Assembly (NCBI RefSeq): GCF_017792385.1
Contig: NZ_CP051230.1
Span: 434,001 to 498,000 of the forward strand
Length of the DNA: 64,000 bases
DNA from: Hyphomonas sp.
Lineage (GTDB): Bacteria > Pseudomonadota > Alphaproteobacteria > Caulobacterales > Hyphomonadaceae
Direction of reading: 5' to 3'
Part shown: positions 9,668-18,248 of the stretch, one piece after another
Layout of the letters: every line of letters begins with the position of its first letter
Position numbering within the stretch: position 1 is the stretch's first letter
Notes under the pieces: model-generated
The model's input: the letters and a program-made list of their open reading frames with translations, nothing else
Told to the model about the DNA's origin: nothing
Database searches by the model: none
Position numbers and translations under genes: made by a program

Positions 9668-10638
9668 TGCGGGGCCTACTGGCCCTGTTGACGGCCATCC
9701 TGATCTGCGCCGGTGCAGCCGCGCATGAAGTGCGCCCTGCCTATCTCGAACTGACAGAAACCCAGCCGGATGAGTATGAAGTTGTCTGGAAGCAGCCCGT
9801 GCTGGACGGTCGCCGGCTGAAACTGGATCCTGTTTTTCCGGATGGGTGCGAACGGCAGAATGAACGATTGACCCGCCCCGGCTCAACCCTGGTGACGCGC
9901 TGGACCATGGCCTGCGACCTGAGCACAGGCACGCTTGCGGTCGACGGGCTGGACCGCACCCTGACCGATGTCTTCCTGCGCATTGACCGGATGGAGACCG
10001 AGGATTTTTCCGCCCTGCTGAGGCCCGGGGCCAGTTCCATTGATCTGGGCGGACCGCAGGGTGCGGCGACGCTGTCCTATTTCCGGATCGGCGTGGAGCA
10101 CATTATTTTCGGGTATGACCATTTGCTGTTCGTGCTGGGGCTGGTGCTGCTGGTGCGACCGCGTCAATTGCTGGCAACCGTCACCGCTTTCACGGTGGCT
10201 CATTCGATTACGCTGGCCGCATCGGCGCTCGGCAGCGTGAGCCTGCCGGGCCCGCCGGTCGAGATCACCATCGCCATGAGCATCGCGCTGCTGGGCGCAG
10301 AAGCGATTTACCGCATGCGGGACCGGGAAACGCTGGCTCAGACCAGGCCCTGGCTGATCGCGTTCGGCTTCGGATTGGTACACGGGTTTGGATTTGCCGG
10401 GGCGCTTTCGGAAATCGGGCTGCCGCCCGGCGCGGAAGTGATGGCGCTTCTGCTGTTCAATCTGGGTGTTGAGGCAGGCCAGGTGGCATTCGTTCTCGTC
10501 CTTCTGGCACTCGCATGGATGGGCCGACACCTGTACCGGCCGGGCGGACCGGCGGTCCGGACTGCAGCGGCCTATGCCATCGGCATCACCGGCAGCTATT
10601 GGGCGATTGAGCGGATCGCTGCCACATTCTTCTTCTAG
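9667..10638 (+). CDS. HupE/UreJ family membrane protein
   Basis: 323 residues from ATG 9667, whose first base is the last base of the previous stop codon (translational coupling). A GTG at 9664 is also in frame. A signal peptide ending AAA is followed by HEVRPAYLELTE and an ~125-residue extracytoplasmic domain. Then come six or so membrane helices with GVEHIIFGYDHLLFVLG, AHSITLAAS and FGLVHGFGFAGAL, the His-rich helices that define HupE/UreJ. HupE and UreJ move nickel, but this long form in non-hydrogenase, non-urease contexts has no proven substrate. No urease or hydrogenase genes are present here. The stop overlaps the convergent TauE gene by four bases. Confidence 0.88.
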   Translation: MRGLLALLTAILICAGAAAHEVRPAYLELTETQPDEYEVVWKQPVLDGRRLKLDPVFPDGCERQNERLTRPGSTLVTRWTMACDLSTGTLAVDGLDRTLTDVFLRIDRMETEDFSALLRPGASSIDLGGPQGAATLSYFRIGVEHIIFGYDHLLFVLGLVLLVRPRQLLATVTAFTVAHSITLAASALGSVSLPGPPVEITIAMSIALLGAEAIYRMRDRETLAQTRPWLIAFGFGLVHGFGFAGALSEIGLPPGAEVMALLLFNLGVEAGQVAFVLVLLALAWMGRHLYRPGGPAVRTAAAYAIGITGSYWAIERIAATFFF

Positions 10639-11456
10639 AGACCGATCGCCTTCCAGAGCATGCGGGCAGCAACCAGGGCCAGCAGAACGGCAAACCAGCG
10701 TTTGAGATTGGCCTCGCCCAGACGATGCGCCAGGGCGGCGCCAACCGGAACCATGGTGACCGTGAAAACGGAGATCAGCGCGAAGGCGGCGAGATTGACA
10801 TTGCCCAGAGAAAACGGCGGACGGCCTTCAGTTCCCCACCCCACCAGAATGGCAGCCAGTGCCCCCGGCAAACCAATGGCAACGCCCCAGCCGGCCGCCG
10901 TGGCGACCGCCTTGTGAATGGGCCGTCCACACAGAGTCATCAGGCTGACCCCGAACGTGCCGCCCCCGATGCCCATCAAGGCAGACAGTGTGCCGACGGA
11001 TGTCCCGAGCGCTGCGCGGACGGGGCCGCCGGGCATGTCATCGGCAAGCCGCCAGGTCGGTCGGCCGAAATAGAGCTGCGCCGCGAGCAGAAAGGCCAGT
11101 GAGCCGAATATGGCGAGCAGCCCCCGGTTCGAGAGATAGCTGCTGATCCCCATGCCGATGAGCGCGCCGACCACGATCCAGGGTGCCCAGTCTTTCAGGA
11201 TCTGCCAGTCCACGGCGCCGTGCCTGTCATGCGCCAGGACGCTGCGGATGGAGGTGAGAATGATCGTGGCGAGCGAGGTCGACACGGCGACGTGCATGGC
11301 GGTTTCGCCATATCCCATGCCTTCAAACAGGAAATAGAGCACTGGAACGATAATCGCCCCGCCCCCGATACCGAACAGTCCTGCCGCGAGACCGGCCGCA
11401 ATCCCTGCTGCTGCCAGAGCGAGCAGCATGGGCCCATACTGAGCAAGCATTTCCAT
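10635..11456 (-). CDS. TauE/SafE-family sulfite/organosulfur exporter
   Basis: 273 residues. The longer reading frame begins at 11747 inside kynureninase, but the protein resembles TauE only from ATG 11456 (MEMLAQYGP). Two repeats with the family's glycine motif are visible: GLFGIGGGAIIVPVL near the N-terminus and MGIGGGTFGVSLMTL around residue 165. Eight hydrophobic segments are apparent. The family exports small anions such as sulfite or sulfoacetate and related compounds; the substrate here is unknown. Its ATG overlaps the TGA of the upstream kynureninase gene by one base (TGATG), so the two are co-translated. Confidence 0.87.
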   Translation of the reverse strand: MEMLAQYGPMLLALAAAGIAAGLAAGLFGIGGGAIIVPVLYFLFEGMGYGETAMHVAVSTSLATIILTSIRSVLAHDRHGAVDWQILKDWAPWIVVGALIGMGISSYLSNRGLLAIFGSLAFLLAAQLYFGRPTWRLADDMPGGPVRAALGTSVGTLSALMGIGGGTFGVSLMTLCGRPIHKAVATAAGWGVAIGLPGALAAILVGWGTEGRPPFSLGNVNLAAFALISVFTVTMVPVGAALAHRLGEANLKRWFAVLLALVAARMLWKAIGL

Positions 11457-12682
11457 CAGGTGACTATGGCCCTTTCGCGGTAGGCCTCTGTATCCCAACT
11501 GCGGGTTTCGACAATTTCTGCGAGTTCCGTCATCGCATCCCAGATTTCGGCATAGCCGAGAAACAGCGGCGACAGACCGAACCGGATTGTGTGCGGCGTC
11601 CGGAAGTCTGCTTCGATGCCCCAATCCGACAGGGCCCGTACCAGCGGATAACCATCGGGATGACACAGGCTGACATGCCCGCCACGTCGCTCCGGATCCT
11701 GTGGCGAGGCGATGTCGAGCCCCATGCCTTCGGCCATCATCAGGCACATCTGGCCCAGCGCCCGGGCCTTCGCCTGAACATGCTGCATGGACACGCCGTC
11801 AAACACGTCCAGCGCTCCATCCAGAGCTGCGAGGGACAGGATCGGGGGCGTGCCTGCGGCAAAGCGTGCCGCGCCGGGCTTTGGCGTGTATGCGGACGAA
11901 AACTCAAAGGGGTGTGCATGTCCCATCCAGCCCGGAAGAGGCGATGTCAGCTCAGGAGCCAATTCCCTGTGAGCATAGATGAAGGCGGGCGCGCCCGGCC
12001 CGCCATTGAGGTATTTATAGGTGCAGCCTGCTGCCAGTAACGCGCCCTGTTTGGCCAGCTCGATGTCCAGCACACCGCTGGCATGGCTGAGGTCCCAGAC
12101 GACAAGCCCGCCACAGGCGCGCGCACTGGCTTCATGCGCCGCCATGTCTGCCAGTTCGGCAGAACGGAAATTGACCAGACTCTTGACGAGGACACCGCCC
12201 TCCAGACGGGCTGCCCCCTGCCCCGGCGGGACGCGAACGCATTCGGCTCCGTTCAGCCCGGCGAGACCTTCGAGAATGTACTGATCGGTTGGAAACTCGT
12301 CCTCTTCCACGACCAGACGCCGCGACCGTGCAAGCGGCAGGGCGGCCGCGGCCAGTTTGAACAGGTTGACCGAAACGCTGTCGCACAGGCTGACCTCATC
12401 CGGTTGCGCCCCGAGAATGGCCGACAAGCGGGCCCCGACCCGATCCGGGAGATGGATCCAGTCCGCCGAATTCCACGCACCGACACGGTCTGCCATCCAG
12501 GCACCTTCCGATGCCCGGCGCAGGGCCGACAAGGCCCCCTTGGTGGCAGGCCCGAGGGAATGCCCGACCAGATAGGTCACACCCTCCGGCAGCGCGAATG
12601 CGTCACGGCATGGCGCAAGCGGATCACAGGCATCGAGCGCCTCGGCTTCCGCGCGGGATTCCGGAAGGGATATCAAGGTCAT
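11456..12682 (-). CDS. kynU: Kynureninase
   Basis: 408 residues from ATG 12682 (MTLISLPES), close to the usual ~415. The frame extends upstream, but that stretch overlaps the neighbouring promoter and has no family resemblance. It is a PLP enzyme that cleaves kynurenine or 3-hydroxykynurenine to anthranilate (or 3-hydroxyanthranilate) plus alanine. The Schiff-base lysine is Lys223 in GCTYKYLNGGPGAP. Other family motifs are SVSVNLFKL, EEDEFPTDQY, VVWDLSHASGV, FAAGTPPILS and the C-terminal DFRTPHTIRFGLSPLF. No kynA or kynB gene is seen nearby. It is translationally coupled to the TauE-type exporter and divergent from an esterase gene. Confidence 0.93.
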   Translation of the reverse strand: MTLISLPESRAEAEALDACDPLAPCRDAFALPEGVTYLVGHSLGPATKGALSALRRASEGAWMADRVGAWNSADWIHLPDRVGARLSAILGAQPDEVSLCDSVSVNLFKLAAAALPLARSRRLVVEEDEFPTDQYILEGLAGLNGAECVRVPPGQGAARLEGGVLVKSLVNFRSAELADMAAHEASARACGGLVVWDLSHASGVLDIELAKQGALLAAGCTYKYLNGGPGAPAFIYAHRELAPELTSPLPGWMGHAHPFEFSSAYTPKPGAARFAAGTPPILSLAALDGALDVFDGVSMQHVQAKARALGQMCLMMAEGMGLDIASPQDPERRGGHVSLCHPDGYPLVRALSDWGIEADFRTPHTIRFGLSPLFLGYAEIWDAMTELAEIVETRSWDTEAYRERAIVT

Positions 12683-12731
12683 CGCCTGTTTGTGCATGAC
12701 ACAGCGCGCTGACGCTAGTAGCAATTCCCGT

Positions 12732-13670
12732 ATGCGCCTGCCTTCCCTTGCTGCCCTCGCCTGCCTGACCCTGACCGCGTGCCATGCCCCGCCGGATACG
12801 ACGCCTGCGGCCGAGCCGGCACAGCAAACAAATGACCTGGACCTTATGACATGGCCAGACCTGCTGTCGCGGCCACGGCCCACCACGCAGCATCAGGTGC
12901 GTATCGGGCCGGGTGAGACGGATGTCGTGGATGTCTGGCTGCCCGATGGCGACGGGCCCCATCCGGTCGTCATCATGGTACATGGCGGATGCTGGCAGAA
13001 ATCGATCGCCGACCGGACGCTGATGGATTTCGCGGCAGATGCCCTGCGCCAGCAAGGTCTGGCCGTCTGGAACATCGAGTATCGCGGCGTGGATGAGACA
13101 GGGGGCGGCTATCCCGGAACATATGAAGACGTCGCACGCGCTGCCGACGCGCTGCGCGATCATGCAGACACATTCAACCTGAAACTCGACAGGATCGGAG
13201 CGTTCGGCCATTCGGCCGGCGGTCATCTGGCCCTGTGGCTGGCGGCCCGCCCGAAGCTGCCCAAATCCAGCCCCCTGTGGAAGCCTGATCCCCTGCATCT
13301 GGACGTTGTCGTGAACAGCGGCGGTCTGGCCGATCTCGAAATGTCTGCGCCCGTGACGCAGGAAGGATGCCTCGCGGCGATCCTGGACACGTTGACCGGT
13401 ATCCCTTCTGGCGATCGGCCGGACGTTTTCTCCGACACATCCCCGGATCGGCTGCTTCCGTTTGCAGCACGGCAAGTGAGCGTGAATGGCGAGCAGGACC
13501 GGATCGCCCCGCCGCGCCTGGGACAGGCATATACGCAGGAAGCCCTGGGGGCCGGCAGTCAGGCAGCGTTCGAACAGGTCCCCGAAACCGGGCATGTGGA
13601 ACTGATCGCGCCGGGCACAGACGCATTCGCGCTGCAGGCGGCGATCCTCGCCGATGCCTTGTCCGACTAG
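12732..13670 (+). CDS. Alpha/beta-hydrolase (esterase) lipoprotein
   Basis: 312 residues from ATG 12732 (MRLPSLAALA); the frame opens earlier at 12690 but the signal peptide starts here. A lipobox TLTAC puts the acylated Cys at position 17. The catalytic core shows the oxyanion motif HGGCW (84-88), the nucleophile Ser161 in GHSAGGH, and the likely His in ETGHVELI. This is the BD-FAE/arylformamidase-like branch. Kynurenine formamidases belong to a related alpha/beta-hydrolase group, and the gene is divergent from kynureninase, so an acyl-kynurenine substrate is possible, but the lipoprotein signal argues for an envelope esterase. It ends one base before the convergent DUF1489 gene. Confidence 0.85.
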   Translation: MRLPSLAALACLTLTACHAPPDTTPAAEPAQQTNDLDLMTWPDLLSRPRPTTQHQVRIGPGETDVVDVWLPDGDGPHPVVIMVHGGCWQKSIADRTLMDFAADALRQQGLAVWNIEYRGVDETGGGYPGTYEDVARAADALRDHADTFNLKLDRIGAFGHSAGGHLALWLAARPKLPKSSPLWKPDPLHLDVVVNSGGLADLEMSAPVTQEGCLAAILDTLTGIPSGDRPDVFSDTSPDRLLPFAARQVSVNGEQDRIAPPRLGQAYTQEALGAGSQAAFEQVPETGHVELIAPGTDAFALQAAILADALSD

Positions 13671-13671
13671 G

Positions 13672-14085
13672 TTACCAGACGCCCGCCTGCTTGAGGGCGG
13701 CGTCCAGGGAGGGCGGGATATCGACGGCCGCCTCCTTGCTGTTCAGGTCTCGCGGGGCGTCACCGGGTTTGAGATACCGCCAGCCCTGAAACGGCCGTTT
13801 CTGCTTGGCATAGGTGCGCACAAGATCCGGGCTGAAGACCAATTCACACATGGAGTGCCCGTCGCCGGCAACTTCCCGAATATCCAGAATGCGCTGACGG
13901 ACCCGAATCGCGCCCTTGATCACCCAGTAAATGGAGCCGCCATTCAGTAGCTGCTCCTTCTGCTTCGGCATCATCCGGGTCTGATGAAAGGGTTCACGCC
14001 CCTGTTCCATAAGGCGTTTCTGCCAGTTCACCAGATCATCGACATCATCCGCACCGACACAGAGTTTCACCATGTGAATCGTCAT
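13672..14085 (-). CDS. DUF1489 family protein
   Basis: 137 residues, the usual size. The start MTIHMVKLCVGADDVDDL and the blocks GGSIYWVIKGAIRVRQRI, ELVFSPDLVRT and FQGWRYL are typical of DUF1489, a cytoplasmic family restricted mainly to alphaproteobacteria and without known function. It lies 18 bp downstream of a secreted hypothetical on the same strand. Confidence 0.88.
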   Translation of the reverse strand: MTIHMVKLCVGADDVDDLVNWQKRLMEQGREPFHQTRMMPKQKEQLLNGGSIYWVIKGAIRVRQRILDIREVAGDGHSMCELVFSPDLVRTYAKQKRPFQGWRYLKPGDAPRDLNSKEAAVDIPPSLDAALKQAGVW

Positions 14086-14103
14086 GGCATCAATGTAGCG
14101 GCC

Positions 14104-14829
14104 TTAACGCGGCAATCCAGACATCAGCTGCGGCGCGGCGTCGCCCGTTTCGAAATCCGCTTCAGCTTCCGGACTGGAAAAGAAGAATTCCGTCTTCACG
14201 ATGTTCGCCGAATAACGGCGCGAGATCGTCCGGAAGGCGGCGCGGGCTTCGAGGTCGATCGAGAAGCCAGACACATAGCTCATGCCCCAACGCGGTTCGG
14301 TCCGGATGAAATAGCTCTGCTCGTACCGAGTCAGCTTGCCGCCCTCGGGACCGGCCACGGGCCGGGGCAGATGGTAATCGATGCGCAGGAACCGCTCGCC
14401 GACGGGATCGAGCCAGGCCGATGCCTGAAGACGCTGGGCGGCCCAGACATCAAACTCGCCATCATTGGTCGAAGGGTGGTGACGGAAGCCGATGCGCCAG
14501 GCGTGGCCCATATCCTCCACCCGTACTTCGCGCCCCATGCTGGCCCGCAAATCATCCGGAAACAGCCGCCCATCGGGCGCAGGTTCGCTTGCCCAGTTGG
14601 CCGCAACTTCCTCAAGCTCGTCATCCTCCCCCTGCCAGGAGACAACCTGCCAGCGGGCCCCCTGCTCGAGGCGCGGATCATAGGCATACACGCGGCTGGC
14701 CGACTGGCTGCTGAGTTCTACGGTAAAGGCGGCGCGGAGGGTGCGGGGCGCTTCCGTCGCCGTCAGCGCCGCATCAAGTGGCGGCGCGCCCGTCATCATG
14801 AAGAAACTCGCGAAGAGTGCCAGAAGCAT
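14104..14829 (-). CDS. Secreted hypothetical protein
   Basis: 241 residues with a short hydrophobic N-terminal signal (MLLALFASFFMMTGAPP) and probable cleavage after AALTA or DAA. The mature part is mostly polar and strand-rich, with AFTVELSSQSASRVYAYDP and YEQSYFIRTEPRWGMSYVSG. I see no catalytic motif or known domain. It is probably periplasmic, and shares a strand and close spacing (18 bp) with the DUF1489 gene downstream. Confidence 0.7.
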   Translation of the reverse strand: MLLALFASFFMMTGAPPLDAALTATEAPRTLRAAFTVELSSQSASRVYAYDPRLEQGARWQVVSWQGEDDELEEVAANWASEPAPDGRLFPDDLRASMGREVRVEDMGHAWRIGFRHHPSTNDGEFDVWAAQRLQASAWLDPVGERFLRIDYHLPRPVAGPEGGKLTRYEQSYFIRTEPRWGMSYVSGFSIDLEARAAFRTISRRYSANIVKTEFFFSSPEAEADFETGDAAPQLMSGLPR

Positions 14830-14974
14830 GTCGTATTACCGTCCCGTAATCCCAATAGGTCCGAAATGCGGCTGATCTTTGGCGAGGCCGAGCCGGAGCT
14901 TGCCGCCACGCCAGAGCCGCTGCTGGGCCAGTGTCGGGCAATAATGCTTTACGGGACTTGAACGCGACTGGGCT

Positions 14975-15394
14975 TCAGGCCTTGTCGTCCTTCTTCAGGG
15001 GAATGCCATAGAGTTCGAGCCGGTGATCGACCAGTTCGAATCCGAGCTTGCGGGCGATCTCGACCTGAAGTCGCTCGATCTCCTCGGAATGGAATTCGAC
15101 CACTTCGCCATTCTTCACATTGATCAGGTGATCATGATGCTCGTCCGGCACTTCCTCGTAGCGGGCACGGCCGTCGCGGAAATCGTGCGCCTGGATAATG
15201 CCGGCATCTTCGAACAGTTTCACGGTGCGGTAGACCGTGGCCAGCGAGATTGACGCATCCATGGAGTTGGCGCGGCGATGCAGTTCCTCGGCATCCGGGT
15301 GATCATCGGACGAGGACAGGACCCGGGCAATGATGCGCCGGGGCTCGGTCATCCGCAGGCCTTTTTCGGCACAGAGTTTTTCGAGTCGATCCAT
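14975..15394 (-). CDS. fur: Fur-family metalloregulator (Fur/Mur type)
   Basis: 139 residues, typical for Fur. The winged-helix DNA-binding part occupies about residues 1-85 (SLATVYRTVKLFEDAGII is the recognition helix). The dimerisation domain carries the metal-binding EHHDHLINVKNGEVVEFHSEEIE motif in two overlapping parts. There are no CxxC zinc pairs, as in alphaproteobacterial Fur/Mur proteins, some of which respond to manganese; the metal here cannot be told from sequence. It represses iron or manganese uptake genes when metal-loaded. It stands alone on the minus strand, 145 bp upstream of the secreted hypothetical gene. Confidence 0.92.
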   Translation of the reverse strand: MDRLEKLCAEKGLRMTEPRRIIARVLSSSDDHPDAEELHRRANSMDASISLATVYRTVKLFEDAGIIQAHDFRDGRARYEEVPDEHHDHLINVKNGEVVEFHSEEIERLQVEIARKLGFELVDHRLELYGIPLKKDDKA

Positions 15395-15479
15395 GATGTT
15401 GTTTTGCCCTCACATTTGGCGGAAGTCCAGTCGGCTTCCGCCCCCGGCCGCACTGCCTGGCAGCACGGCCTGCATCCTG

Positions 15480-16367
15480 TTACCGCAAGTGCAGATCGAA
15501 GAATTCCACGGTGCGCGACCAGGCCAGCGCGGCGGCCGTCGCGTCGAAACGGGGCGTCGTGTCGTTGTGAAACCCGTGATTCACGCCGGGATAGATATAG
15601 GCTTCGTAATTGGCATCATGCGCGTCCAGCGCCGCCTTGTAGGCGGGCCAACCGGCATTCACCCGGTCATCCAGACCTGCCAGATGGATCTGCAACGGCA
15701 CTTTCAGCCCGGCGGCATCCGCCGCGTCCGGCCATCCGCCATAATAGGGCACGGCAGCTGACAGCCAAGGCTGGCGGACGGCCATCAGGTTTGACACGGC
15801 CCCGCCAAAGCAGAAGCCGACGCAGCCTACCTTTCCCGTCGTGGCGACATGCCCTTTCAGGAAGTCGGCGGCTGCCATGAAGTCCTGAACCATCGACTCG
15901 CGGTCCCGGGTCGCCTGCATGGCGCGGCCGTCATCATCATTGCCGGGATAGCCCCCGAGCGGATAGAGCGCGTCCGGCGCGAAGGCGACATAGCCCGCCT
16001 GCGCCGCGCGGCGGGCGACATCGCGGATGTGCGGATTGAGGCCGCGATTCTCGTGGATCACAACAATTCCAGGCAGCTTGCCGTCCGCATCGGCCGGGCG
16101 CACGAAATACCCCTCCATCTCGCCGGCACCTCGTGGGGAATCATAGACCAGCATCTCTTCATACAGGCCGTCCGCCCCGGATTCGGTCTGCTGGCGGGCA
16201 TAATCCGGCATGACACACGCGGCGAGCGCGGAGACGGACAGGCCGCCGACCGCATACTTTCCGAGCCGCTCGAAGAATCCGCGTCGGGAGAGGTCTCCAT
16301 GGCAATACGCATCATACAGGTCGAACACTTCCTGCGGGATGGGTGCAGCGTCGCCAGATCGGTCCAT
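15480..16367 (-). CDS. Dienelactone hydrolase family protein with Tat/lipoprotein signal
   Basis: 295 residues from ATG 16367, which has a clear GGAGGAATT ribosome site; the open frame continues to 16823 but only as an overlap of rimI. The N-terminus contains a twin-arginine (SRRGFFERLGKYA, Arg28-Arg29) and a lipobox LAAC with Cys51, so it is probably exported by Tat and lipidated. The catalytic residues of the family are visible: Glu106 (VIHENRG), Cys186 (GFCFGG), an Asp near 233 (GLDDRV) and His264 (GVNHGFH). It likely hydrolyses a lactone or ester at the periplasmic face. Confidence 0.88.
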   Translation of the reverse strand: MDRSGDAAPIPQEVFDLYDAYCHGDLSRRGFFERLGKYAVGGLSVSALAACVMPDYARQQTESGADGLYEEMLVYDSPRGAGEMEGYFVRPADADGKLPGIVVIHENRGLNPHIRDVARRAAQAGYVAFAPDALYPLGGYPGNDDDGRAMQATRDRESMVQDFMAAADFLKGHVATTGKVGCVGFCFGGAVSNLMAVRQPWLSAAVPYYGGWPDAADAAGLKVPLQIHLAGLDDRVNAGWPAYKAALDAHDANYEAYIYPGVNHGFHNDTTPRFDATAAALAWSRTVEFFDLHLR

Positions 16368-16438
16368 CGTCAATTCCTCCAGTGGCAGTGCAAGAGAACA
16401 TAACCCGTTTTCCCGCGGCGCACAGCGCAAACCGACCT

Positions 16439-16900
16439 TCAGAATCCGAGACCGAGCGTGCGCGACATCAGGATGGCATCGACCGGGATGTCGCGCTTCG
16501 CCTTGTAGTATCTCGGCCGGCGGCCATCCTCGATAAATCCGTGGGCGCGATAAAGCTCTCGGGCAGCAAGATTGTCTTCGGCGACGTCGAGCGTGATCCG
16601 GCTGACGCCGCGTTCGCCCAGCCGCCGCACGAGAGATTCGATCATTTGGCCGGCAAGCCCGCGACGGCGCTGATCGGGATCTGTCGCCAGCGTGAGAATG
16701 TCGGTCTCGCCCGCCACGGTCTGTCCCATGATGAATGCGCAGATCCTGCCAGCCGACTGAACCCCGAGCGCAAGCACATTGGGATCCTTCAACAGGCCGC
16801 GCATCGCTTCGGCACTCCAGCAATCATCAAAACACCGGGCATGAAGACCGGCGAGACTTGCAGCGTCATCAGGTGTCAGCACCAGCAAGCCGGGACTCAT
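16439..16900 (-). CDS. rimI: Ribosomal-protein-alanine N-acetyltransferase RimI
   Basis: 153 residues forming one GNAT domain. The acetyl-CoA loop is LATDPDQRRRGLAGQMIESL, and the C-terminal VAEDNLAARELYRAHGFIEDGRRPRYY is typical of RimI. The enzyme acetylates the N-terminal alanine of ribosomal protein S18 and possibly others. Its ATG overlaps the tsaB stop by four bases (ATGA), the conserved tsaB-rimI arrangement, which supports the name over other GNAT activities. Confidence 0.88.
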   Translation of the reverse strand: MSPGLLVLTPDDAASLAGLHARCFDDCWSAEAMRGLLKDPNVLALGVQSAGRICAFIMGQTVAGETDILTLATDPDQRRRGLAGQMIESLVRRLGERGVSRITLDVAEDNLAARELYRAHGFIEDGRRPRYYKAKRDIPVDAILMSRTLGLGF

Positions 16901-17541
16901 TTTCGGGGCTCTGGCAGGGTCGCATCGGGGTCCCGCGCATAGACCGGGGCCGGCGGATGCCGCTCGGCATCAAACAGGGGAGCCTTGAGGGCCGCCGTGA
17001 CAGCCGATGGCACCAAGGGGCGAAGATCGAGCGTCGCAGCCTGCTCGCCGAGCGCGTCAGGATTCTGCATGAACACCGGTGCATGAAAGCCTGCCAGCAT
17101 CGACTGCAAGGCCTCAAGGCCCAGTTCGACGGTCTCGGCAATACCTTCATCTGCCGAGATGCCCTGTACCCACCAGGTTTGGTCAGGCGGGCGTTTCTGA
17201 GCGGCCAGTGCTGCCATGACGGTGCCGGCCATACCGGGGGGAATCGCCGCCTCGAGACTGGTCACGCCGATACAGGGCACCCCGGTGACAAGCGACAGCC
17301 CACGCGCATAGGCGACACCGATACGAATGCCGGTGAAACTGCCCGGACCGGTCACGACCGCGATCCGGTCCAGTTGGGCAAGCGTGACACCAGCCTGCAA
17401 CAGCAACCGGTCCACGAAACCGGGAAGCGCCTTGTCCTGCCCACGCGCCATGGTTTCGCGTGCATCGGCGAGGATCTCGCCATCGCGCACGAGCGCAGCT
17501 TCCATGGCAGTAAAGGCAGTATTCAGTCCAAGGACGAGCAT
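16897..17541 (-). CDS. tsaB: TsaB, tRNA t6A37 modification subunit
   Basis: 214 residues from ATG 17541 (MLVLGLNTAF); the frame also opens at 17562, inside the upstream gene. It has the ASKHA-like start LGLNTAFTAMEAALV, a DKALPGFVDRLLLQAG segment and the TsaB hallmark TGPGSFTGIRIGVAYARGL. TsaB is the non-catalytic partner of TsaD and TsaE in making threonylcarbamoyl-adenosine on ANN-reading tRNAs. It overlaps rimI by four bases and follows the rutE-like gene by five. Confidence 0.92.
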   Translation of the reverse strand: MLVLGLNTAFTAMEAALVRDGEILADARETMARGQDKALPGFVDRLLLQAGVTLAQLDRIAVVTGPGSFTGIRIGVAYARGLSLVTGVPCIGVTSLEAAIPPGMAGTVMAALAAQKRPPDQTWWVQGISADEGIAETVELGLEALQSMLAGFHAPVFMQNPDALGEQAATLDLRPLVPSAVTAALKAPLFDAERHPPAPVYARDPDATLPEPRK

Positions 17542-17546
17542 GAAGT

Positions 17547-18146
17547 TCAGACGATCCGGCACGCCTCGTCAAAATGCAGGCGCGGGCTTCGGGCAAAGAT
17601 GGTGGATCGGTCTCCATATCCGAGATTGCAGATCCAGTTGGCGCGCCAGTGCTTTTCCTCGCCTTTCTGATTCTCGAAGAATTCCCGGTTCACTCCGTCC
17701 ATGTCGAATCCGGACATCGGGCCCGTATCAAGCCCCAGGGACCGGGCCGCCATCAGGAAATAGGCGCTTTGCAGCGTGCCATTCCGGAAGGCCGTTTCTT
17801 CGCGGCTGTTGTCGAACCAGGTTTTCGCGCTCGGATTGTGCGGGAAGAGTTTCGGAATTTTCTCCTGAAATTCCATGTCATACGCGATGATGACCGACCA
17901 CCTGGCCTCCTTCACCTTCTGCTGATTGCCTTGCGACACGAGCGGCAAGAGGCGCTCCTTCCCTTCCGGCGACGCCACGAAGACAAAACGAGCCGGCGAG
18001 CAATTGGCGCTGGTGGGGCCCATCTTGGCAAGGTCATACACCGCGCGCACAAGCACTTCCGGAACGTCCTTGTCCTCGAACCCGTTGAAGCTGCGACCGT
18101 CCCTGAAAATGACGTCGAGCGCATGGTCGTTCACCGGATGAGCCAT
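17547..18146 (-). CDS. rutE: RutE/HadB-like nitroreductase (malonic semialdehyde reductase family)
   Basis: 199 residues from ATG 18146. The sequence tracks RutE closely: MGPTSANCSPARFVFV, the EETAFRNGTLQSAYFLMAAR region, LGLDTGPMSGFD and the ending LGYGDRSTIFARSPRLHFDEAC. These FMN enzymes reduce malonic semialdehyde or 3-hydroxypropionate-related aldehydes and sometimes nitro compounds. No other rut genes are here, so a pyrimidine-degradation role is unlikely and a general reductase is as plausible. It sits directly upstream of tsaB. Confidence 0.85.
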   Translation of the reverse strand: MAHPVNDHALDVIFRDGRSFNGFEDKDVPEVLVRAVYDLAKMGPTSANCSPARFVFVASPEGKERLLPLVSQGNQQKVKEARWSVIIAYDMEFQEKIPKLFPHNPSAKTWFDNSREETAFRNGTLQSAYFLMAARSLGLDTGPMSGFDMDGVNREFFENQKGEEKHWRANWICNLGYGDRSTIFARSPRLHFDEACRIV

Positions 18147-18248
18147 GTCCTGTTTCCTTCTGCAAATGGAATTATGTTCAGAAAAGCCTGCCGGGAAACG
18201 CCCGCACAATCAATGCGGTGGCGGGGCTGGCCGACAGAATGCCTCGTT

